A stretch of DNA of 64,000 bases. Origin: Whalleya microplaca (Eukaryota > Ascomycota > Sordariomycetes > Xylariales > Xylariaceae). Each line of letters starts with the position of its first letter. Positions within the stretch are counted from its first letter, which is position 1. Positions 36,301 through 46,417 of this stretch are shown here, one piece after another. The notes under the pieces are model-generated. The model did no database searches, had not been told where the DNA came from, and saw nothing but the letters and a program-made list of their open reading frames with translations. Location of the stretch: contig MU385748.1 in the NCBI GenBank assembly GCA_022497155.1, positions 124,001-188,000 on the forward strand. Direction: 5' to 3'. The position numbers were made by a program, and so were the translations under genes.

Positions 36301-38371
36301 TAAGAAGTCGAGGAGTGAAGAAAGCTCAGCCAGGTTATTCTGGATTGGCGTTCCGGTGATAAGAACCTTAGAGGGTGCTCCGAAGCTCATCAATTCGGTG
36401 TACAACTTCGCCTCCTTGTTCTTCAAACGATGAGCCTCGTCCACGGCAAGTGCTTGCCACTTGATACTCCTTAAGAAGTCGGCGTCCATCAAGATATACT
36501 CGTACGAGGTGACAAGGACATTGAACTTATGCTTCTTTGGGTTACCATTGAACATCAGCTCATGTTCTTTAATCGTACTTCGCGCCTCGGCATTACCAAG
36601 ATATACGACATAATTCAGATCCGGAGACCACAGGTTGAAGGTATCACACCAAGCTGGAATGACACTCAAAGGTGCTACAATGAGGAACGGGCCTTCTTGC
36701 TTTCGTTCGTTGCGCAGCCAGCTCAGGAAGGCGACAGTTTGGACAGTCTTTCCAAGACCCATTTCATCAGCAAGGATGACATTGTTTGCTCGACACCAAT
36801 TGAGGGCTAAGAAGTTCAACCCAGTAAGCTGAAAGCCTCTCAGCTCACCTCCCTGTACGTAGCTGGGTTGTTTTTCGAGCTTCAGGAATTTGCTTCGGGT
36901 AGCCGGGCTCGATTCGTACCGATCGGACGTCCATGATCTTGACTGTCGGTCGAGGAATTGGTCGATCTTGTCTTGGGCTTCCTCACTGATTGTGGAAGCA
37001 AGCTCCCACGTGCAGTGTTCATACGTCAATCCTTTCCACTTCACAAAATATTCTCTTCCCTCATCGCCGCTTCTCTGGGCAACAACACGTTCTACCTTGG
37101 TATAATCTTCCAGGGCATCATGTTCCCGTTCCTTATCGAGCATATACTGCTCTCGGGTCTCAGGCGGAATGTCATCGCCAGCAAACTTCAATTGCATTTC
37201 GTACTCGACCGTCCGCCTGTAGTAGTTCTCAAGCTTGCGAACTCCACGGTATCCACGGAGTACCTCCATAGGGTCCCAAGTGTTGTGAAGGTACGATTTG
37301 CCTTGCCACTTGATGTTATACTCGAAGTCCTCTCTTGTGGAGTCTGGAGTCATCTCCCCGCCGTCAGTAACACGATGGCCAACAACTTTCTCGATGTACT
37401 GGGAGTCCCCGGCAAGTTCTTCGCCAGTCCAGTAATTGGGGGTTAACTCGGAATCATCCTCGTCATCAATATCGCTTTCTTGGTAAGTTTGTACTTGCTG
37501 GGCAGCTCGTCGGTTTGACCATCGCTTCTCAGCGTATAATAGGGATGATTGGGGTTGAGACTGCTGGCGGCGGGCTTTCTTAATGAGTGTTCGGGCACGA
37601 GCTCCTCCGTAAGTATCAGAGTCGGAAGCACCGGCAGGACTTTGTCTTGCTGGAGTACCTCGTTTGGAAGCTGTGCATTGCAGATGATAAGCCTCAAGGC
37701 GATGGCTCTAAGATAGAATACAACTCACATTGTCGGGAAACTTGTTCCGTGCGAAGCTTTTTCGTTCGTCGATTTGTTGGGACAACATCAGAATCAGAAT
37801 CATCGTCTTCTTCATCAGACTCGACCTAAATATAAAGTCATTAGCATACCCTCGCATCAGTTACGACGAATTCAAGGACAGCCACTTACAATCTTTGCGT
37901 GCTTTGTGGGACGAGACTAATCACAGGCGTAAGCAGAGGTCTACAAATTCTGATTGTTTAACATACACTTCTTCTTAGCCCATACAGCTCTGGGTTCTCC
38001 CTGATATAGTCATCCTCGTCGGCAGCAACTTTTCGCTTCGGAGCGCGACGGGAATCGTTGGAGGTTGACCGGTCATCTTGAGGCACATCACTTTGTGAGG
38101 GAACAGGACTATCCTCCATATCAAAGTCGGCATCATCAGAGGCATTATTATTATTGTTATTATCATCATCACTGGACTCGGCAGCATCAGGGAAATCTTG
38201 GTCGAGTTCGGCATCGTGAGACGATCCATTGCGGACGGGGGATGCAGCATTCTCGTTGACATCGGACAAGTCGCTCTCGCTGACACGATCATCGAGGATT
38301 ATCCTCGTGTCAGGCGCTGCCGAGGGCGAAACATGGCCATTGACAGGGCTAGGCTCCGGTGAGCTCGACAT
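33364..38371 (-). CDS. CHD1: chromatin remodeller CHD1 (SNF2-family ATPase), 5 exons
   Basis: ATP-dependent nucleosome-spacing enzyme of transcribed chromatin. Minus-strand exons: 37967-38371, 37890-37916 (27 nt), 37729-37825, 33698-37670 and 33364-33643, giving 1593 residues. Order: acidic N-terminus with Asn/Asp runs; LRRS basic patch; chromodomain 1 (YIEKVVGHRV..FEYNIKWQGKSYLHNTWD) and chromodomain 2 (YFVKWKGLTYEHCTWE); SNF2 ATPase with Walker A DEMGLGKT (~res 478-485), VDEAHRLKN and GTPIQNN; helicase C-lobe (ILIFSQMVKVLDIL-like, TRAGGLGINL, ARAHRIGQ); SANT/SLIDE-type helices; basic linker; and a C-terminal CHCT-type domain. The last intron (33644-33697, 54 nt, GTATGT, branch GCTAAC, TATAG) is stop-free and a multiple of three, so it can be missed; removing it joins KLW to RFISKR. 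Intact. Confidence 0.96.
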
Positions 38372-41066
38372 GTTGATCGTGAACACAGCTGTCGGCTATA
38401 TGACGACAAGGTTAGCTAAGATTCGCGGTAGAACGGGCTACACCGCTACCACTGTTGGGCAGCGCCGAATTCAGCGACCAAGACAACGCCAGAAACAGCT
38501 CAAAAAAACAGGTATCTGGCTGGACAATGGACCTGGCGCATATCGGGTCGTCCTTCGATAGACGCGAGGCTGATGAATGATGGAAGATGGAATTGCGGCG
38601 GATGGGTGTGGACAGGGCGGATGACGAGGTCTCGGGGTGTCCAAGGCATCGAAGACAGCGGATTCCATCTATATCTAGACGTCCGAGAAGCCCAGATGCC
38701 ATGACAGCCACGATAGCAAGGTCACATGTGATGGACATCGGGATGGATTCGATGTCCAAGTACGCGGCCAAGCGACGCAGGGCCAGCCTTGTGCGGTGGG
38801 CAGCAGCAGGGCAAGGGAAGATTATTAAAACTTACAAGTCATCCACTCTCAGCCGCCAGATAGAAAAAAGAATACAGGATATCTGAGTTATTCGGGTTGA
38901 TGAAGTACGGGGACGACCCCGTATGGTGCGTGTTGTGGGTGATGGGTGGTGAGAAACTGGTGGAAAATGGACCTGGAACAATTGCAGGTGGTTATTAGCA
39001 GGTCAGGGCAGGTCTGTACAGTTGGGGAACATTGAAAGTGGACGGTGCGTGGGACAGACCAGCCTGAAAAAGCCTAGCAGGCTAGACGGGAAACGGCTTA
39101 GCGCCGGATTATGCGCTGTCCACCAGCCACACCGCCACAATGCCAGCAATAACTCCACCATGCCAGCCACCTACCTGGGTATTCCGTACTGCTGCCACCT
39201 GCAAGCACTTCAATGCACCTGTTGTATGTATGTAATCCAAGTGGATTGGGAGGAAGCGGAAGTGAAGTGGAAGTAATGATGAAGTGGACGCGACTTTACA
39301 CGTTATAGGTAAAATGCAGAAAATGCCTACCTACCTACGTACCTCTAGGTAGGTATGTACGGAATAGAGTTTCACTCCGACTTGACCTCGCATCACGCAC
39401 AGGTCCCTTTACCTACTTAAGTACTTAAGTAATCAGAGCCAACCTCTCCACACTGGACAGACTTGGGTTCATTCACTGCTCGTCAATCCCATGCATCTTC
39501 ACTTGCAACCTGTCACCGAGGTCTTCTCTTTGTGCTCTGGTTTATTCACACACGTAACCTGTAGTTGGTCACACAATTGGTCACATAACTTGGCTTCCTG
39601 TATTCCTGGAACCTGGAAGTTTTTCTTTTTTCTTTTTCTTTTACTAGATGAAAATATTCAATGCCTAGGTATATGCAAAGCCTGGTTACTGGATCTCTCT
39701 TTCTTTAGGTCGCTAGGGGTAACAAGGTCTAGCATGCAACATGGATGCAATGACATTCGAATCTAGTGTGTATTGTCTAAATCCCCAACACAGGTCTGGC
39801 TGCCCATCACCCAATGGTTGGATGCGGCAATATTAGTCTATGTACAAGTACTCCTACGAGCTTTTAGGGCTACCAAATTGCATGTAGAGACAGAGAATAA
39901 CGCCGTCTTACTTAATCCTCAGTCCATCGCTAACCTAGGTAACCTTACCAGTTACAACCCGACAGAAACATGTCCACGTGGGTTTCAGTGTGCTGGTTTG
40001 ATATGTTACAATCACTACGTAATTACCAACATCTCGTTACTGCTAGAGATAGAAACGCAATCAAGTGTGACCGGAAGTGTTCGCGTGCCCTATGACCAGC
40101 AACCTGGTTGTACCACCTGCGGAAGCATTAGAAGAACTACCTAGCCCGCAAACCCTTTAGATGAAGAGAGCAGGCGCAAAAGGTAGTTGTCACACTTCAT
40201 TTCAGTTGTCAAAAGAACCCTCAGGGCAAAGATATGAAAAAAAAAGACATGATCTTGCCTAATGCCGAAATCATCGAGTTAATACTTGTTAGCTCATTAT
40301 CGAGTCAACAGCAATAGCATCCAATAGAGCATTGGATTTTGCTTTCAATCATGAATGTGTTTTTCAGATTAGCCGCAAATGAGTTATGTTCCAAATTGAC
40401 ACGCAGCTATCGGTACATGTGCATGCAGCCTTATGAGCCTTTGAGTTCAATGTGTTAGCGACAAATGGAAAAATAGAGCAGTGCGAAAGGAAGAGGCTTA
40501 GCAGAGATCCATATTCTGGTAGACCTAGCAAACTATAAGACACGAAATAGCGTAACCTATTAATACCTAATAAATCTAGTACTAGCGACGCTCAAGACAA
40601 TCCGTAACTATAATGCGAAGGCCACATAGCATCATTGTCTACCTAGATAGTGGTGGGGAGCATTAGCATTCGACACACGCACATGTAGTTGTAACTTGTC
40701 ACGATAGCCGCACGGACATAAAGAAAAGTTCGGTGAGGCAAGAGGATTCTTCGATCAAGCCACAGCCGATAAGAACTGTTACGTGGCTGAAAGCATCAGT
40801 CTGGCCTATCAGAGAGCTTTCGTTCATAATTAGTCAAATTCGTAGTGCAAACTGTCAGCTGCGCCACAAAACGCCCCTCGTCGATGCCCTAGGGACCCCA
40901 CCACTTAGCCAATTTAACTTCACTTCTGACACGGCGCCAACATTTTCATTTCTGTCTCTGCTTCTTCGCTCCACGGGTTTTCGAGTCCTTCTGCTGCTGG
41001 GACCAAGGTTCGCCTCTTTTATCATCGATTTTTAATTGAGAGTAACCGACAATCCATCAGCCAAAC
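38372..41066. other. divergent intergenic region CHD1 / RLI1
   Basis: About 2.7 kb between two divergent start codons. It contains CCTACCTACCTACG..CTAGGTAGGTATG (~39329-39359) and other TAGGTAC-type palindromes. Open frames (e.g. at 39773-40144) show no recognisable domain or splice partners. No gene is supported, though a small orphan gene cannot be excluded. Confidence 0.4.
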
Positions 41067-43346
41067 ATGGCCTCCAAACTCACCCGGTAGGCAATCCTGT
41101 CGTATCCTGGCTGACATTTCTGTTGCTTGTCGCAAATCGGTTGGCCATGTCTATTGTCTACTAACTCGTGAAATGTAGTATCGCCATCGTCAATGATGAC
41201 AAGGTTCGTCTGATCCGAAAACATTGCCCGGTACTCTTGAGTTTTAGACTGACATTTCATACTGCCAACAGTGCAAGCCGAAGGTAAAATTCAAATCAGA
41301 AATATTCTAAGAATTTTTCATGGGGCTTACAATAGCTAGAAATGCCGTCAGGAGTGCAAGAGATCGTGCCCGGTAGGAACCGAATTTTCTTCATTTTTTT
41401 GTTATCCTCGAAGGATTACCCCTTTGGGCTTCACGTGAAGTTTTATAGCGTCGTGAGGCCGGCTGCTCATACTGGAAATCTGCAGGTCGTTCGTAGCGGA
41501 AAGCTATGTATCGAAGTCAGCCCCGAGTCGAAGTTGGCATTCATCTCCGAAAGTCTGTGTATTGGATGCGGTATCTGCCCCAAGAAATGCCCCTTCGACG
41601 CCATTACAATCATCAACCTACCGACCAACCTCGAAACCCAGGTTACCCACCGATACTCTGCCAATAGCTTCAAGCTTCACCGACTGCCTACTCCGAGGCC
41701 TGGCCAGGTATTGGGTCTTGTTGGAACCAACGGTATTGGCAAGAGCACGGCCTTGAAGGTTCTTAGCGGTAAACTCAAGCCGAACTTGGGTAAATACGAC
41801 AACCCACCCGACTGGGAGGGTGTTATTAAGTACTTCAGAGGATCCGAGTTGCAGAGTAAGTTGTTGTCATACCTAAAAGGCGGTTCATGTTAGGATTGTT
41901 AGGTTCGTTAGGATCTCGGGCTCATTATTTAACACAGACTATTTCACCAAACTCCTCGAAGATAACCTCAAGGCTGTGGTTAAGCCCCAGTATGTCGACC
42001 AGCTTCCCCGGGCGATCAAGACCCCCGACAAGACTGTCAAGTTCTTGCTTAAGCACAGAGCTGCAATGGACAACATGGAGGATGTCCTTGACGTCCTCGA
42101 GCTCCGTCACATCTTGGATCGTGATGTCAACCTGCTATCTGGTGGAGAGTTGCAACGATTTGCGATCGGTACGACCTGCGTACAAAAGGCGGATGTATAC
42201 ATGTTCGATGAGCCGTCTTCTTACCTAGATGTCAAGCAGCGTCTAGCTGCAGCGCGAATGATCCGCTCTCTCCTTGGCCCAGACAACTATGTCATCGTTG
42301 TCGAACACGACTTGTCCGTCCTTGACTATCTCTCAGATTACATCTGCTGTCTTTATGGCAAGCCTGCTGTCTATGGTGTTGTCACTCTCCCCCACTCCGT
42401 CCGTGAGGGGATCAACATTTTCCTCGATGGTCATATCCCGACTGAGAACCTTCGATTCCGAGACGAATCTCTGACTTTCCGTATTTCCGAGGGCGCCGAC
42501 GATTTCCAGGCGGATAAGGCTCGCGCTTTCAGCTATCCCAAGATCCAAAAGACACTTGGTAACTTCAAGCTTCGCATCGATTCTGGCGAGTTTACTGATT
42601 CAGAGATTCTTGTTATGATGGGGGAGAACGGTACCGGCAAGACGACGTTCTGTAGGCTATTAGCTGGTGCTCTTAAACCCGATAGCGCTAAGCAAGTTCC
42701 GGAGATGAGAATCAGCATGAAGCCCCAGACAATCACTCCCAAGTTCGAGGGCACTGTCCGTCAATTATTCTTCAAAAGAATCAAGCAGGCCTTCCTCTCT
42801 CCGCAGTTCCAGACGGATGTTGTTAAGCCTCTGAAGCTAGACGATTTTATTGACCAGGAGGTGAAGAATCTGTCAGGTGGTGAATTGCAGCGTGTGGCCA
42901 TTGTTATGGCTCTGGGCTTGCCTGCTGATATCTATTTGATCGATGAGCCATCTGCTTACCTAGATTCGGAACAACGTATCATTGCAGCACGTGTCATCAA
43001 GCGTTTTATCATGCACGCCAAGAAGACGGCTTTCATTGTCGAGCACGACTTCATCATGGCTACCTATCTGGCGGATCGTGTCATCGTCTTTGACGGCAAG
43101 CCGGGCATCAATGCCCATGCCAATGCGCCCGAGTCACTGCTCACCGGTTGCAATTCCTTCTTGAAGAACCTGGACGTTACCTTCCGACGGGATCCGACCA
43201 ACTACAGACCCCGTATCAACAAGCTCAACAGTCAGCTGGATCAAGAACAGAAGTTGAGTGGCAATTACGTAAGTTAAACCCCTCTGCGCACAATAATTCA
43301 GTCCTAACAGAATTCGCAGTTCTTCCTAGAAGAAGACAGTTCTTGA
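41067..43346 (+). CDS. RLI1: ABCE1/Rli1 iron-sulphur ABC ATPase, 7 exons
   Basis: Essential cytosolic ATPase that splits ribosomal subunits after termination and supports ribosome export and initiation. Exons: 41067-41086, 41179-41203, 41272-41283 (12 nt), 41340-41372, 41486-41855, 41938-43268 and 43320-43346, giving 605 residues, matching the family (~600). The N-terminus has two [4Fe-4S] motifs: [15 protein letters not shown] (res ~16-30) and [12 protein letters not shown] (~55-66). Then come two ABC domains with Walker [10 protein letters not shown] (~109-117) and GENGTGKTT, signature LSGGELQR in each, and Walker B ending in DEPS. The four 5' exons are tiny and only correct splicing rebuilds the Fe-S site. 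The last exon is 27 nt and replaces an apparent stop just after the GTAAGT donor by a C-terminus [10 protein letters not shown], typical of the family. It is divergent from CHD1. Confidence 0.97.
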
Positions 43347-44690
43347 AAAGGGCGTCCCGCAGTACAACGGCCATAATGAGGGCTACAGGAATGATCACGA
43401 CTATAGATATACCCACCAGGATTCAGGAGCCGGCGTTCTAGGCGTACAAAAGCAAAAAGAGGCACGCCGCGGCAGCAGTGGCGCTCTTAAATTACGCGGC
43501 ACGGCTACAGAGGGTGGGGAGGATAACGAGTGTTTGAGTGAATAACCACGGCGACGGCAGTCTATCCCCTGTTCTGTCTGGTCCTGCGGAAATGGCAGAT
43601 TGTTGAGAGACGTGCTTTGACGTCGATCTTACGAGACTGCCCTGTAGAATCACCGCGCTGCTCAGTGTTGCGTGCGCATCACAGAGTAGTGCTCTGATCA
43701 TCTACATTATCCGCAGATTGAGGGACAAACGGGCTAAGTGGGTGACTGCCGTCAGGCATACTGGCAAGCGATGGATATCCGTTGCCATATGATCTGGATC
43801 TACCGGGGTAACTAGGTGAGATCGGATAGAGGAACGATATAGCATAGCTGGTAGAGTGAAGACAATACATATGCTATTTCAGAATGGAGCGTGTCGGTAT
43901 GTGAGGTGCCCTTGGGATTCATTATCAAGTCGGACAGACTTGACCGTTGCCCATCACCAGTTGGGCAGTTTTCGATGCTTATTCAGAGCTTACACGGCCT
44001 ATATCACATGGACGAATCGAGGCACATGATCCAGCTGTTCCAATCTCTTGACCCAACAGTATGAATGCAAGTGATCCCGCCAACTGAATGTTAGTCATTC
44101 GCCTGCTGGATATCTGACTCACTTGGAGGAGGTCGTGGTCTCGGACGGGAAAGTTATTCACGCCGACCCGTTGGGAGACAGTATGACAGTTATCGTCTAA
44201 ACTATGATGACAATCGAAGTAGTCATCGACGGGATCCGTGGCCTTGGCGGAACAGGGTTTCTCTAGAGGTCGAACTGCATCCTACCTACGTCTTACGGTT
44301 TCTCATGTTATGAGCACACATGAGGAATTATTCTCTGTGACATTATAGACATACACGGAATTTTATTGAAATTGATTTCCAAGATGCTGTAGCAGCTGCT
44401 TAACCTTGGGGTCACTTGGACTTGCCTGGAGTATCATGATTCTAGGCGAAATCAGGAGCACGAATGGACGGATAAAACAAGCTGGTCTGTAGGTGCCTAC
44501 CCATTGTCATTATCTCTATCACATAGTAGAACAGGTGTTTGGTAGCAGGCAGTAATACCTGAGATCAATTTTGCCTCGTATTCTGCCGAATGTAAGGATG
44601 AGGCCTGAGAGCTAATCTAGATGATGTCTTGTATAAATCAATGCATAAGGTAATTAGCTAGCTTGGACGTCGTGATATTCAGAGGCATCT
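43347..44690. other. convergent intergenic region
   Basis: About 1.3 kb between RLI1 (+) and the charged hypothetical gene (-). A 64-codon open frame at 43351-43545 lies in the presumed RLI1 3'-UTR without a start or known motif. Nothing else is supported. Confidence 0.4.
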
Positions 44691-45431
44691 TTAGTCGTTG
44701 GGCTCTGCCTTTGTCTCTGCTTCTACGTCTTGTTCAGTTTGTCGGCCTGCCTTCCGCTTGGCCTCCCGCTTGGCCTCCCGCTTGGCCTCTCTCTCAACAT
44801 TCGCTTTCGCATCTGCCTTGGCTCGAGCCTCCCGAACGGCCTCCCGCAATTTCTTCGCCTCATTTTCACACTCGATCTTCTCCTTTCCTAGCCGAGTTGC
44901 CTCAGCCTCCCACATTGCTGATTGAACTGGTTGGCATGCCTTCCACAACTCGAGCCCCAGTTCGTAGGTCGACTTCGACTTGATGTATCTGCTCCTTAGA
45001 CGTGCTTCGAGATCCTTCATCTTCTGAGTTGGCTGGTCGAACTAAATTCATTTTAAGAGGCTTAGCTGAGATCGATTTCGTATCTAGTAGTGACCTCCAT
45101 ATGTGTAATCACATACCTTCCCCTCCCGAATACCCTGTCGCATGATCTCCTCCTTGTCACCACCCACGTAAGTCGGCACGCCGTAGAGTTCCAGCTGCGC
45201 TATAAACCAGAAGTAAGGGTAGGGGCTACGGGAGCCTACAGCTACCTCGTTGCAGGCGAGTCTAAGAATTCGAACAGGCTGACGCACGACGCTAAACAGG
45301 CCATAACATAGCCCGCGATCAGAGTAATAGAACTCTCCCTCGCTAGGGAATTTCATGGTCGGCGCCAGATCATCCATCGTGGTTGTGACTTGTGGGATTG
45401 TGTTCAAGGGTCTAGGTAAAGCTGGGTTCAA
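44691..45431 (-). CDS. unrecognised charged protein with KREA repeats, 2 exons
   Basis: Predicted 221-residue protein on the minus strand: exon 1 45117-45431, exon 2 44691-45041. The 75-nt intron has donor GTATGT and acceptor TTTAG, phase 0, joining REGK to FDQPTQKMKD. I do not recognise a family. The N-terminal ~100 residues contain FPSEGEFYYSDRGLCYG and a hydrophobic, aromatic run (SRSPYPYFWFIAQLELYG) that looks like a folded domain. The C-terminal ~90 residues form a highly charged, probably helical segment with near-repeats EREAKREAKREAKRKAG and no proline, a candidate coiled coil or single helix. Translation may start at the first Met or at Met19 (MDDLAP). Frame closure across a clean intron supports a real gene; it may be lineage-specific. 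Confidence 0.55.
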
Positions 45432-46417
45432 GTATTATTACGAGGTCATTGGTGGTGAAAGGTGGAAGTGATTAGGTAGTGATGTGGTGGTCCTGTGTCT
45501 CGAAAGGTAAGTACTTTCTAGGAAACTTCGACGGTCTTAGTATGGAAGATGAAAATCGAAACCGACTTAGAAGAAAGTTGTTTGAGACGAGCACAGGGTC
45601 CGTAGGGTCAGAAGAGGCAAGGGCAGGCGGTAGATTCGACTACGCGAATAATAATCCTGAAATCATGGGATGGACCAAGGGATCAAGGATTGTGCAAGTA
45701 ATTTGAGATATGAATGTTACGGGTAAGGCACTTTTAGGGCATCTACAAGATAATGAGTCTATTAATCAAGTTCAGACATATCAAATTGGAGGTCACCTTG
45801 GCGAGTATATGCAAAGACAAAATCATCGTATTTATTATCTATGGAGGGACGGCTGCGTTTATTAGGTAATGGAGGATGATACACACCGGGATTGTATTAT
45901 ACTTGGTGTTTTTCATATCGTGTGTGTGGAAGAACGAGTGTCGAGAGAGCCGGCCCTCGAAATCCTATGGATCGGTGAGAATCCTCCGAAAATACAGCAG
46001 GCCACTGATGGTGGTGAAGTTGGCGCAAATGAACGTACAGGAACAATTTGACCTTTCTCTCCCTCTCTCTCTGTCTTATGCTGTTGGCGGTTTGTAGTGC
46101 ATTGCATATTGATATACGATTTCCGAGCTGTATGCATCCATGTGCACCGAGTCATCTAAGCCCAACAAGAACGTAGCCGGAAGTTGACACACGTACTTTC
46201 AATTTTTTGCTTGATCTCCAATTCCAGTGAAGGTCAGCAGCATGCCCAACATTTATCTCAATCTCCATTTCAAGTTATATTGCGACCGTTTCTCAATATT
46301 CAGGTACGGAGGGGCTGTGTTTGGTTTACCATTACGGATGTCGGTTGAGGTTGGTAGTACGATGGAGTAGAGTGTGGATAATTGGCTGTTAGAGACCTTC
46401 ATAGACAAACTGTACCC
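45432..46417. other. intergenic, no gene seen
   Basis: About 1 kb between the charged hypothetical gene and the tail of PRP40, both on the minus strand, so it probably holds the promoter of the former. There is a CTCTCCCTCTCTCTCTG pyrimidine run near 46057. No coding sequence is supported. Confidence 0.4.

Noticed and set aside
41486..41855. Starting RLI1 at the in-frame region near 41342 without the upstream mini-exons
   Set aside because: That start gives unrelated residues through intron sequence and loses the first Fe-S cysteines; the mini-exon model restores the full family N-terminus.
43351..43545. 64-codon open frame directly after the RLI1 stop
   Set aside because: It is out of frame with RLI1, has no start codon at its head and no known motif; best read as 3'-UTR.
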